A stretch of 64,000 nt of DNA from Anaerolineaceae bacterium. Lineage in GTDB: Bacteria > Chloroflexota > Anaerolineae > Aggregatilineales > Phototrophicaceae. Made by a program: the position numbers and the translations under genes. Under the pieces are notes generated by a model. It ran no database searches and was not told where the DNA came from. It saw only the letters and a program-made list of their open reading frames with translations. This document shows, in pieces, positions 48,532-56,057 of this stretch (positions within the stretch are counted from its first letter, which is position 1; every line of letters begins with the position of its first letter). The stretch lies in the NCBI GenBank assembly GCA_028818375.1, contig JAPPOB010000007.1, positions 350,490 to 414,489 of the forward strand, given 5' to 3'.

Positions 48532-48865
48532 CCTGCAGGAGCAGGCCGTCCGGGTCCCGCAGCAGCAGCGAACGGCCGAAGGACTCCTGCCGGATGCCGC
48601 GCGCGGGCGCGATGTCCTGCGCTTCCAGACGCTCCACGAGCGCTTCCAGCGGCCCGTCGCTGACCAGCGCCAGCGCCACGCGGTCGGTCTCCTGCAGCGC
48701 TGGCAGGGGGTCCAGCACGTGCAGGCCCAGCGAGGCGTCGCCGGCCTTCAGCGAGGACCACACGCCGTCGCGCTGCAGGTAGTCGGCCTGCAAGCCCAGC
48801 GCCAGGTAGAAATCCAGCGAGCGGGCCATCTCCCGCACGTAAACGATCGGCATCAGTTTCAGCAT
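48512..48865 (-). CDS. VOC superfamily (glyoxalase/bleomycin resistance-like) protein
   Basis: A small two-repeat beta-alpha-beta-beta-beta protein of 117 residues. It begins LMPIVYVREMARSLDFYLAL (typical VOC first motif) and ends SLLLRDPDGLLLQVNEHAH with the usual DPDG and Glu metal-ligand position. It could be a glyoxalase, dioxygenase or binding protein; sequence alone does not tell. Confidence 0.85.
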   Translation of the reverse strand: MLKLMPIVYVREMARSLDFYLALGLQADYLQRDGVWSSLKAGDASLGLHVLDPLPALQETDRVALALVSDGPLEALVERLEAQDIAPARGIRQESFGRSLLLRDPDGLLLQVNEHAH

Positions 48866-48933
48866 GTTGTGAGTCCTGTGAACACTCCTCGTCCGTCGCA
48901 GTGTATCATGCCGCCGCCGGGCGTGACCCGTCC

Positions 48934-50124
48934 ATGAGCGCCTCGACGCGGCATCTGGCGGGGTTCACACTGGCGGCGCTGACCCTGGCGCTGGCCCTGC
49001 AACTGGCGCTGGCCCCAGTCCCCTTTGGCCTGCAACCGGCTGCAGTCCCGGGAGACTCGCCGCGGCAGTCGTCCGGCGTCAGCGGCCCTGCGACCGAGGG
49101 AGCATTGCGCCTGGCGCGCGGCTACGGCGTCGCCGGGGACTACTGGACGCTGTATTTCAGCAGCCCCTCGCGCGGCAACGCGCCAGTATCGTCTACAGCC
49201 GAGCGCGCGGGCGGCATCGACGCGCCCCTGGCGGCGGCCATGGACGCGGCGCAGGTCTCGCTGGATATCGCCGCCTTCGAACTGAACAACCCGCTGCTGG
49301 CCCGGGCGATCCTGGACGCGGCGGAGCGCGGCCTGCGGGTGCGCGTCGTGACCGATGACGAGCATGGCCTGCGCGCCGCGGACGGCCTCATCGCGGCACT
49401 GGGGGCGGCGGGCATCCCGGTGGTGGACGACGGCCGCAGCGCCCTGATGCACAACAAGTTCGTCATCGTCGACGGCCTCAGTGTCTGGACCGGCTCGATG
49501 AACCTGACGGTCAACGGCGCCGGGCGCCACAACAACAACCTGCTGCAATTGCGCTCGGCGCAGGCCGCGCGTCGCTATCAGGCCGAGTTCGATGAAATGT
49601 TCGACCAGGGCCGCTTCGGGCCGCGCTCGCCGCGGGGCGACACCACGCCCTTCGAAGAGGGGACGGCGCGCATCGCCCTCTACTTCGGGCCGGAGGACGA
49701 GCCGGCGGCCGCCCTTTACGACGCGCTGGCGGAGGCGCAGGACAGCATCCGTTTCATGGCCTTCTCCTTCACCCTGGATGACATCGGCTCGCTGCTGCTG
49801 CGCCAGGCGGCGGCCGGCCTGCAACTGCAGGGCATCTTCGAGCGGGTCGGCAGCGAAAGCGTCTGGAGCGAACTGGGGCCGCTGCATTGCGCGGGCCTGG
49901 ACGTACGCCAGGACGGCAATCCGCACCTGCTGCACCACAAGGTCTTCCTGATCGACGACGACGTGGTGGTGACGGGCTCGGCCAACTTCTCCGCCGGCGG
50001 GACGCAGAGCAACGACGAGAACATGCTGATCATTGAGGACGCGGCGCTGGCGGCGGCCTACCAGGCGGAGTTCGCGCGCCGCCGGGACGAGGCCTCCACG
50101 CCGCGGGGGATCGATTGCAACTGA
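48934..50124 (+). CDS. Phospholipase D-like protein, probably exported
   Basis: A 396-residue protein with two HKD motifs, HNKFVIVDG (near residue 173) and HHKVFLIDDD (near residue 332), each followed by a G-S-x-N-x-t segment (TGSMNL, TGSANF). These form one PLD active site. An N-terminal hydrophobic segment (LAGFTLAALTLALALQLALA) is a signal peptide or anchor. It may cleave phosphodiester bonds in nucleic acid or lipid; endonuclease-type PLDs of this size are common. The ATG at 48934 is used; an in-frame GTG at 48901 is less likely. Confidence 0.85.
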   Translation: MSASTRHLAGFTLAALTLALALQLALAPVPFGLQPAAVPGDSPRQSSGVSGPATEGALRLARGYGVAGDYWTLYFSSPSRGNAPVSSTAERAGGIDAPLAAAMDAAQVSLDIAAFELNNPLLARAILDAAERGLRVRVVTDDEHGLRAADGLIAALGAAGIPVVDDGRSALMHNKFVIVDGLSVWTGSMNLTVNGAGRHNNNLLQLRSAQAARRYQAEFDEMFDQGRFGPRSPRGDTTPFEEGTARIALYFGPEDEPAAALYDALAEAQDSIRFMAFSFTLDDIGSLLLRQAAAGLQLQGIFERVGSESVWSELGPLHCAGLDVRQDGNPHLLHHKVFLIDDDVVVTGSANFSAGGTQSNDENMLIIEDAALAAAYQAEFARRRDEASTPRGIDCN

Positions 50125-50163
50125 GCGCGTTATGATTGGCGCCGGACAGTAGCGGAAGCGACC

Positions 50164-51831
50164 ATGACTGAAAACACCCTCTTCTACGGCGACAACCTGA
50201 CCCTGCTGCGCGACCGCGCACACTTCCCCGACGCCTCGGTCGACCTCGTCTACCTAGACCCGCCCTTCAACTCCAACCGCAGCTACAACGTGCTCTTCCG
50301 CGACGAAAGCGGCCGCGACAGCGACGCCCAGATCACCGCCTTCGAGGACAGCTGGCACTGGGGCGAAACGGCCGAGGCCACCTACCGCGACCTGATTCTT
50401 GGGGCGCCGGAGAAGGTGAGCACGGCGATTGAGGCACTGCTCAAGCTGATTGACCGCAACCCGATGATGGCTTATCTGGTGATGATGACGCCGCGCCTGG
50501 TCGAGTTGCATCGGGTGCTGAAGCCGACCGGCAGCCTCTACCTCCACTGCGACCCGACCGCCAGCCACTACCTCAAGCTGGTGCTGGACACCATCTTCGG
50601 CGAGTGGAATTTTCGAAATGAAATCACATGGCAACGAACTGAAAGCCACAACACCGCCGAAAAATACGGCAATGTCGCAGATATATTGCTTTACTACACC
50701 AAGACAGAATCCACGATCTGGAATCAACAGTACCAGAAGTACGGCGACTCCCAGTTAAGCCGATTCCGGCACAGCGATTCTGATGGGCGACGGTACAAAC
50801 TGGATGACCTGACTGCGCCACGTCCGGACTCTAATTCTGGAAAGTTTGAATGGCGCGGCACAATGCCAGGGCCAACGCGTGGCTGGGGTTACAGGATTGA
50901 ACAACTCGAGGAATGGTGGCAGGAAGGGCGTATCCATACGAAAAGGGACGGGACACCCCGGATGGATGGCCTGAAGGTCTATCTCGACGAAGCACCAGGC
51001 AAGCCCCTTCAGAACGTCTGGACGGACATACCCAGAATCGGCAACACGTCATCCGAACGCCTCGGCTACCCGACGCAGAAGCCGCTCGCCCTGCTGGAGC
51101 GCATCATCAGCGCGTCGTCGAACGAGAGCGATATCGTGCTGGACCCCTTCTGCGGCTGTGGCACCTCCATCGCCGCCGCGCACAAACTCAAGCGCCGCTG
51201 GATCGGCATCGACATCACCCACCTCAGCGTCTCGCTGCAGAAGTATCGCCTGCTTGATATGTTCGGCCTGGTCTCGGGCGTGGACTACAAGGTCATCGGC
51301 GAGCCCGCCACCGAATCCGGCGCCCGCGAACTGGCTGCAGATTCGGCCAACGAGGGACGCTATCAATTCGAATGGTGGGCGCTGTCGCTGGTGGGCGCGA
51401 AGCCGGTGGGCGGGTCGGCGGGGACGCGCAAGGGCAGGAAGGGCGCGGACAAGGGCATAGACGGCGTCATCAATTTCTTCGAGCAGGACGGGAAAGGCAA
51501 GCCGCAGGCGCGCAAGGTCATCGTGCAGGTGAAGTCGGGCAAGGTGAGCAGCCCGGTCGTCAATGAACTCATCGGCGTGCTGGAGCAGGAGCGTGCGTCG
51601 ATTGGCCTGCTCATCACACTGGAGCCGCCGACGCAGCCCATGATCAAGGCGGCGCTGGCGGCCGGCTACTACCAGTCAGAATTTTGGGGCAAGTCCTTTC
51701 GCCGCCTGCAGATCCTGACCATCGGCGATTTGCTGGGCGGCGCCGGTGTCGATATGCCTCCGCAGCACGGCACCTTCCGTCAGGCCCCCCGCGCCCCCGA
51801 GCAGCGCGATGCGCAGGGCCGACTGTTGTAG
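50164..51831 (+). CDS. DNA methyltransferase (beta class) fused to an Mrr-like nuclease domain
   Basis: A 555-residue protein. The catalytic DPPF is at residues 32-35 and the SAM motif DPFCGCGTSIAAA comes later (near residue 325), the type III Mod order. From about residue 425 a PD-(D/E)xK domain of the Mrr type follows: KGIDGVINFF, then KVIVQVKSGK. It shares long stretches with the fusion at 31615 (LYLHCDPTASHYLK, YPTQKPLALLERII) but has a different nuclease. Bases about 50606-51050, between the catalytic and SAM motifs, are visibly AT-richer than both flanks. It may be a complete restriction-modification enzyme in one chain. Confidence 0.85.
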   Translation: MTENTLFYGDNLTLLRDRAHFPDASVDLVYLDPPFNSNRSYNVLFRDESGRDSDAQITAFEDSWHWGETAEATYRDLILGAPEKVSTAIEALLKLIDRNPMMAYLVMMTPRLVELHRVLKPTGSLYLHCDPTASHYLKLVLDTIFGEWNFRNEITWQRTESHNTAEKYGNVADILLYYTKTESTIWNQQYQKYGDSQLSRFRHSDSDGRRYKLDDLTAPRPDSNSGKFEWRGTMPGPTRGWGYRIEQLEEWWQEGRIHTKRDGTPRMDGLKVYLDEAPGKPLQNVWTDIPRIGNTSSERLGYPTQKPLALLERIISASSNESDIVLDPFCGCGTSIAAAHKLKRRWIGIDITHLSVSLQKYRLLDMFGLVSGVDYKVIGEPATESGARELAADSANEGRYQFEWWALSLVGAKPVGGSAGTRKGRKGADKGIDGVINFFEQDGKGKPQARKVIVQVKSGKVSSPVVNELIGVLEQERASIGLLITLEPPTQPMIKAALAAGYYQSEFWGKSFRRLQILTIGDLLGGAGVDMPPQHGTFRQAPRAPEQRDAQGRLL

Positions 51832-51962
51832 GCTGCGTCATACTCCCCCCCCCGACCTGGGCGCCCACCTGCAGCCGGGCGCGCGCCGGGCCACGGCTCG
51901 ATCGGCCTGCCACCTGAGAGCAGACCGAAGCGAGGATAAACCCCCTCCGCTTCGCGCTGGAA

Positions 51963-52001
51963 CCTTCGCCGGTTCCAGCATAAACCGCTCCAGGGATAAA
52001 C
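51963..52001 (+). repeat. Dispersed repeat A, copy 3
   Basis: A 39-base unit starting CCTTCGCCGGTTCCAGCATA. The left flank (CGCTGGAA) is also shared with the 29488 copy. The gap 51832-52098 around it holds no gene; it also has a nine-C run at 51846-51854. Confidence 0.75.
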
Positions 52002-52098
52002 CCTGCGCCTGCGCGCGCGCCACGGGTATACTGCCGTGAGCGGGCGGAAGGGCTCCCGCGACCGGGCGGGACGGAGCAGGAGGACGGCGACAGCGCTT

Positions 52099-53136
52099 AT
52101 GGACACGGCCAGGCACGACAGGCGGGTGCTCTCCGGCATCCAGCCGACCGGCAACCTGCACATCGGCAACTATCTCGGCGCGCTGCTGCAATGGGTGCGC
52201 TTCCAGGAGCAGTACGACGCCTTCTATTGCGTCGTCGACCTGCACGCCATCACCGTGCCGCACGACGCCGGCCGGCTGCGCGCGCATACCCTGGAGGTCA
52301 CCGCGCTCTACCTCGCCGCCGGCCTCGACCCGCAGCGGGCGACCATTTTCGCGCAGTCGCACAACCCGGCGCACGCCGAACTGGCCTGGCTGCTGACCTG
52401 CCTGACGCCGCTGGGCTGGCTGTACCGCATGACGCAATACAAGGACAAGGCGGCCCGGCAACAGGAGGAGTCCGTCAACGCCGGCCTGCTGGGCTATCCC
52501 GTGCTGATGGCCGGCGACATCCTCCTCTACCAGGCGCACTACGTGCCGGTCGGCGACGACCAGCGCCAGCACGTCGAACTGACGCGCGACCTGGGCCAGC
52601 GCTTCAACAGCATGTTCGGCGAGACCTTCACCCTGCCCGAGGTGGTCAACCCGGAGACCGGCGCGCGCGTCATGGGCCTGGACGAACCCAACAACAAAAT
52701 GAGCAAGAGCGCCACTGGCGAGAACCACGCCATCTTCCTGCTCGATCCGCCGGACCTCATTCGCCGCAAGGTCATGCGCGCCACCACCGATTCCGGCCGC
52801 GACATCCGCTTCAGCGACGACCCGACGAAGGCCGGCGTCAACAACCTGCTGACCATCTACCAGGCGCTGACGGGCGGCGAACGCGCGGCGGTCGAGGCGG
52901 AATTCGAGGGCCGGGGCTACGGCGACCTGAAGAAGGCGGTCGTGGCGGCGGTGACTGATACGCTGGCGCCGCTGCAGCAGCGCTACCGCGAGATCAGCGC
53001 CGAGCCCGGCTACGTGGAACAGGTGCTGGCCGACGGCGCCGAACGCGCGGCGGCGATCTCCGAACGCACATTGAAGTCGGTGAAGGACCAGATGGGATTC
53101 CTGGAGCCGGCGCGGCGCTGGCCGGGTGTGGACTGA
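52099..53136 (+). CDS. trpS: Tryptophanyl-tRNA synthetase
   Basis: A class I synthetase of 345 residues that charges tRNA-Trp. The HIGH-type motif is GNLHIGNY (near residue 18) and the KMSKS loop is NKMSKS (near residue 204). GDDQRQHVELTRDL is the conserved tryptophan and ATP region. The ATG at 52099 is chosen because the protein then starts just before GIQPTGNLHIG, as in the family; the upstream frame has no conserved sequence. It is followed three bases later by the hydroxyproline dehydratase gene. Confidence 0.95.
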   Translation: MDTARHDRRVLSGIQPTGNLHIGNYLGALLQWVRFQEQYDAFYCVVDLHAITVPHDAGRLRAHTLEVTALYLAAGLDPQRATIFAQSHNPAHAELAWLLTCLTPLGWLYRMTQYKDKAARQQEESVNAGLLGYPVLMAGDILLYQAHYVPVGDDQRQHVELTRDLGQRFNSMFGETFTLPEVVNPETGARVMGLDEPNNKMSKSATGENHAIFLLDPPDLIRRKVMRATTDSGRDIRFSDDPTKAGVNNLLTIYQALTGGERAAVEAEFEGRGYGDLKKAVVAAVTDTLAPLQQRYREISAEPGYVEQVLADGAERAAAISERTLKSVKDQMGFLEPARRWPGVD

Positions 53137-53139
53137 AGC

Positions 53140-54171
53140 ATGGTCAAGTGGGAACCGCCGTCCCACTGGGGTCGCGTCACGACCATCGACGCGCACGCCG
53201 CCGGCGAGCCGCTGCGCGTCATCTGCAGCGGCTTCCCCCTGCCCGCCGGCGCGACCATCCTCGAACGGCGTGAGGCGGCGCGGCGCCAGTACGATCACCT
53301 GCGGCGCAGCCTGATGTGGGAGCCGCGCGGCCACGCCGACATGTACGGCTGTCTGCTGACGCCGCCGGCCACCGACGACGGCGACCTCGGCGTGCTCTTC
53401 CTGCACAACGAGGGCTACAGCACCATGTGCGGCCACGGCATCATCGGCCTGGTCACGGTGGGGCTGGAGTGCGGCCTGTTCACCATGCCGGTGGGTCGGT
53501 CAGAGATCCGCATCGATTCGCCGGCCGGCCGCATTGTGGCCACGCCCCGCTGGCAGGACGGGCGCGTGGCGGCGGTCAGCTTCCTGAACGTGCTCTCCTT
53601 CGCGCTCATGCAGGACCTGGACGTGGCGGTGCCCGGCCTGGGCGACATCCGCTGCGACATCGCCTTCGGCGGCGCCTTCTACGCCCTGGTCGACGTCGCG
53701 CAGACGGGCCTGGCGCTGGAACCGCGCAACAGCGACGCGCTGATCGCCGCCGGCCGGGCCATCAAGCGCGCGATCATGGCGACGCAACGCATCGAGCACC
53801 CGGCGGGCGACCCCGACCTCAACTTCCTTTACGGCACGATCTTCACCGAGTTGCGGCCGGCCGGCAGCGAGGTCCACAGCCGCAACGCCTGCGTCTTCGC
53901 CGAGGGTGAACTGGACCGCAGCCCGACGGGCACCGGCGTCAGTTCGCGGGCGGCGCTGTATCACGCGCGCGGCGAACTGGCCGCGGGCGAGACGCTGCAG
54001 ATCGAGAGTCTGATCGGCACGCGCTTTTCGGTGCGGATTGTGGAACGCGCGCGGGTTGGCGCGCTGCCGGCCGTCATCCCGGAGGTCACGGGCAGCGCCT
54101 CGATCACCGGCATGCATGACTTCCTGATCGACCCCGCCGACCCCCTGCGCGAGGGTTTTTTGCTGCGCTAG
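53140..54171 (+). CDS. trans-3-hydroxy-L-proline dehydratase (proline racemase family)
   Basis: A 343-residue member of the proline racemase superfamily. The first catalytic Cys97 is in MCGHG. The second catalytic position is Thr263 in DRSPTGTG, where racemases and epimerases have Cys. In characterised proteins the Cys/Thr pair marks trans-3-hydroxy-L-proline dehydratases, which form delta-1-pyrroline-2-carboxylate. The gene starts three bases after trpS. Its last codons and stop are part of a 43-base tandem repeat that continues downstream. Confidence 0.88.
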   Translation: MVKWEPPSHWGRVTTIDAHAAGEPLRVICSGFPLPAGATILERREAARRQYDHLRRSLMWEPRGHADMYGCLLTPPATDDGDLGVLFLHNEGYSTMCGHGIIGLVTVGLECGLFTMPVGRSEIRIDSPAGRIVATPRWQDGRVAAVSFLNVLSFALMQDLDVAVPGLGDIRCDIAFGGAFYALVDVAQTGLALEPRNSDALIAAGRAIKRAIMATQRIEHPAGDPDLNFLYGTIFTELRPAGSEVHSRNACVFAEGELDRSPTGTGVSSRAALYHARGELAAGETLQIESLIGTRFSVRIVERARVGALPAVIPEVTGSASITGMHDFLIDPADPLREGFLLR

Positions 54172-54259
54172 TTTTTCCCTTGTCTGTTGCGCGACAGGCT
54201 TTCTGCTGCGCCAGTTCTTCCCTTGCCTACTGCGCGACGGGCTTTTTGCTGCGCCAGTC
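54154..54259 (+). repeat. 43-base tandem repeat, about 2.5 copies, beginning in the 3' end of the dehydratase gene
   Basis: Units start at 54154, 54197 and 54240, each with TTGCTGCGC or CTGCTGCGC, then TTCCCTTG and GCGCGAC. The first copy contains the gene's last codons (FLLR) and TAG. Later copies have CCAG in place of CTAG, so the stop is lost there. This fills the gap before the convergent DM13 gene. Confidence 0.85.
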
Positions 54260-54275
54260 GATGCGCCCCGGCGCA

Positions 54276-54917
54276 TCAGCCGCCACTGGCGTCCATCAGT
54301 TCCGCTGAACTGAAGACCACGCGGAAGGGCACGCAGTAGATGACCGCGCTCCGGTATTCCGAGAGGTCCACCTCGGCCGGGATGCTGTAGTTCTGGTTGC
54401 CGACGTTGCCCTTGAGCGGCCCCAGATCGATGTAATCGCCGCTCCCGCCCACGCCGGCGAAAATGCTGGTCGGGACATTTTTGGTCAGCAGCACGTGCAA
54501 TTGCGGGCCGTTGGTGACGCGGAAGTCCTCGAAGCGCAGGACGCGCTCCTCACCGGCCAGCCAGATGGTGGCGCTGCCCTCCGCGCGATGCACCGGGTCG
54601 ATTTCAATCCAGGCGCCGCTGAGCAGCGGATGCGGATCCGGCGCGCCGTCGGGCATGTCATCCTGCATTGCGCTGTCCGGCTCCATCATGGCGCGGGCCG
54701 TGTCGGCGGCCATGTCGCGGGCGTCCTCGATCATGGTCAGCAGGGCATCGCGCTGGTCCCCGGGCATGTCGCGCACGCTTTCGCGCTCGGCGCCGCTCAG
54801 CGCGGGAAAGGCCTCGTCGACTTCATCGTTGATGAAGAAGGTCCAGGGTCGCGTGACGAGCACCAGGACGACGGCGACCAGCACAAGGGCGGAAATGACA
54901 AGACGTCTACGGTCCAT
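54276..54917 (-). CDS. DM13 domain protein, membrane-anchored
   Basis: A 213-residue protein. An N-terminal membrane anchor is at residues 5-23 (LVISALVLVAVVLVLV). The DM13 domain follows from about residue 95 to the end: GAWIEIDPVHRAEGSATIWL, LRFEDFRVTNGPQLHVLLTKN, then DLGPLKGNVGNQNYSIP. DM13 is thought to act in electron transfer or extracellular redox; the role here is unknown. The ATG at 54917 has a perfect AAGGAGG five bases upstream. Confidence 0.88.
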   Translation of the reverse strand: MDRRRLVISALVLVAVVLVLVTRPWTFFINDEVDEAFPALSGAERESVRDMPGDQRDALLTMIEDARDMAADTARAMMEPDSAMQDDMPDGAPDPHPLLSGAWIEIDPVHRAEGSATIWLAGEERVLRFEDFRVTNGPQLHVLLTKNVPTSIFAGVGGSGDYIDLGPLKGNVGNQNYSIPAEVDLSEYRSAVIYCVPFRVVFSSAELMDASGG

Positions 54918-54928
54918 GATTGCCTCCT

Positions 54929-55600
54929 TCAGGCCCCGGCCACCATGGCGAGGCGGCGACCGGCGAAATACTCGCGCCATTCGGGGGAGAGCCCCGGGAG
55001 CTGGCTGGCGCGTTCCGTGGCGTCGGGGTCATCGGGTTGCAGCAGGCGCAGGCGAAAGATGGCGCGCACACTCATGGGCTGCTCCTCCCGCTCTGTCAGT
55101 GAGACGCGGTCACCGGCGCCCAGCTTACCCGTCTGCAACACACGCAGGTAACAGCCGCAGCGTTCGGACTGCGTGAAGGTCCTGACGAAGTCGGGCAGGC
55201 CCATGCGATGCGCCAGCTTGTGGCAGGGGATGCGCGGCTGACTGACCTGCAGCAGGGTCTCCCCCACGCGCCAGACGTCGCCGATGCAGACCTCGTCTTC
55301 ATCGAGGCCGCCAATGGTGAGATTTTCGCCGAACTGGCCGGGGGTCAGGTCGTCGCGCTCCAGTTGCTGCGCCCACCAGGCGTAATGGTCACGGGAGTAG
55401 GCGTAGACGGCCTGGTGCGGTCCGCCATGATGCTGCAGGTCCGCCTGGCCGTCACCTTCAAGATTGGTGTGGCCCAGCCGCACCCGCCCCGTCACCGGAT
55501 GCTTGTAGATGCCGGTGCGCAGCAGGCCGCCGCGGGCCGGCACGGTGACCGGTGTACCGACGTTGACGGAGTGCAGCTGCATGCCTCCGCTCCCGCTCAT
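54929..55600 (-). CDS. MOSC domain protein (YiiM-like)
   Basis: A 223-residue MOSC protein. The YiiM-type signature is clear: GDGQADLQHHGGPHQAVYAY and the conserved Cys in RIPCHKLAHRM. The family binds the molybdenum cofactor and, in E. coli YiiM, reduces N-hydroxylated compounds. It starts one base after the RidA stop, so the two are co-transcribed. An internal ATG at 55582 is also possible. Confidence 0.88.
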   Translation of the reverse strand: MSGSGGMQLHSVNVGTPVTVPARGGLLRTGIYKHPVTGRVRLGHTNLEGDGQADLQHHGGPHQAVYAYSRDHYAWWAQQLERDDLTPGQFGENLTIGGLDEDEVCIGDVWRVGETLLQVSQPRIPCHKLAHRMGLPDFVRTFTQSERCGCYLRVLQTGKLGAGDRVSLTEREEQPMSVRAIFRLRLLQPDDPDATERASQLPGLSPEWREYFAGRRLAMVAGA

Positions 55601-55601
55601 C

Positions 55602-55982
55602 TTAAACCAGGGCTACGGTCTCGATCTCGACAAGGGCGCCCAGCGGCAGACCGGCGACGGCGACGGTGGAGCGGGACGGCGGGTCCTGCGGGAAGTACTG
55701 CGCGTAGATGCCGTTGACCGTGGCAAAGTCGTCCATGCTGGCGAGGAAGATGGTGGTCTTGACGACGCGTTCGGGGCCCGAACCGGCGGCGCGCAGCACG
55801 GCGCTGATATTCTCCATGACCTGGCGCGTCTGCGCCTCAACACCGCCTTCGGCCAGGGTGCCGCTGCCGGGCACGATGCCGACCTGACCGGCGGTGAAGA
55901 CGAAACCGTTGGCGCAGACGGCGTGCGAATAGGGGCCCAGCGCGGCGGGCGCGTCCGGGGCTGAAATGATGGTTCTGGACAT
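55602..55982 (-). CDS. RidA family protein (reactive imine/enamine deaminase)
   Basis: A 126-residue RidA/YjgF/UK114 protein. It has APDAPAALGPYSHAV at the N-terminus, FTAGQVGIVPGSG and a C-terminal VAGLPLGALVEIETVAL. The conserved Arg of catalytic RidA near residue 105 appears as PPSRSTVAVAGLP. It removes toxic 2-aminoacrylate-type intermediates. It is directly upstream of the MOSC gene. Confidence 0.92.
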   Translation of the reverse strand: MSRTIISAPDAPAALGPYSHAVCANGFVFTAGQVGIVPGSGTLAEGGVEAQTRQVMENISAVLRAAGSGPERVVKTTIFLASMDDFATVNGIYAQYFPQDPPSRSTVAVAGLPLGALVEIETVALV

Positions 55983-56057
55983 GGGAGCTCCAGGCGGTCG
56001 CTGAGGTTAACGCGGGCATTGTAGCGGTCGGACGCGCCCGGCGCGAGTCCGGCGCGT

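Noticed and set aside
54154..54259. A CRISPR array or terminator in the 43-base repeats
   Set aside because: The units are directly adjacent with no spacers and start inside a coding region; T runs are not preceded by stable stems.
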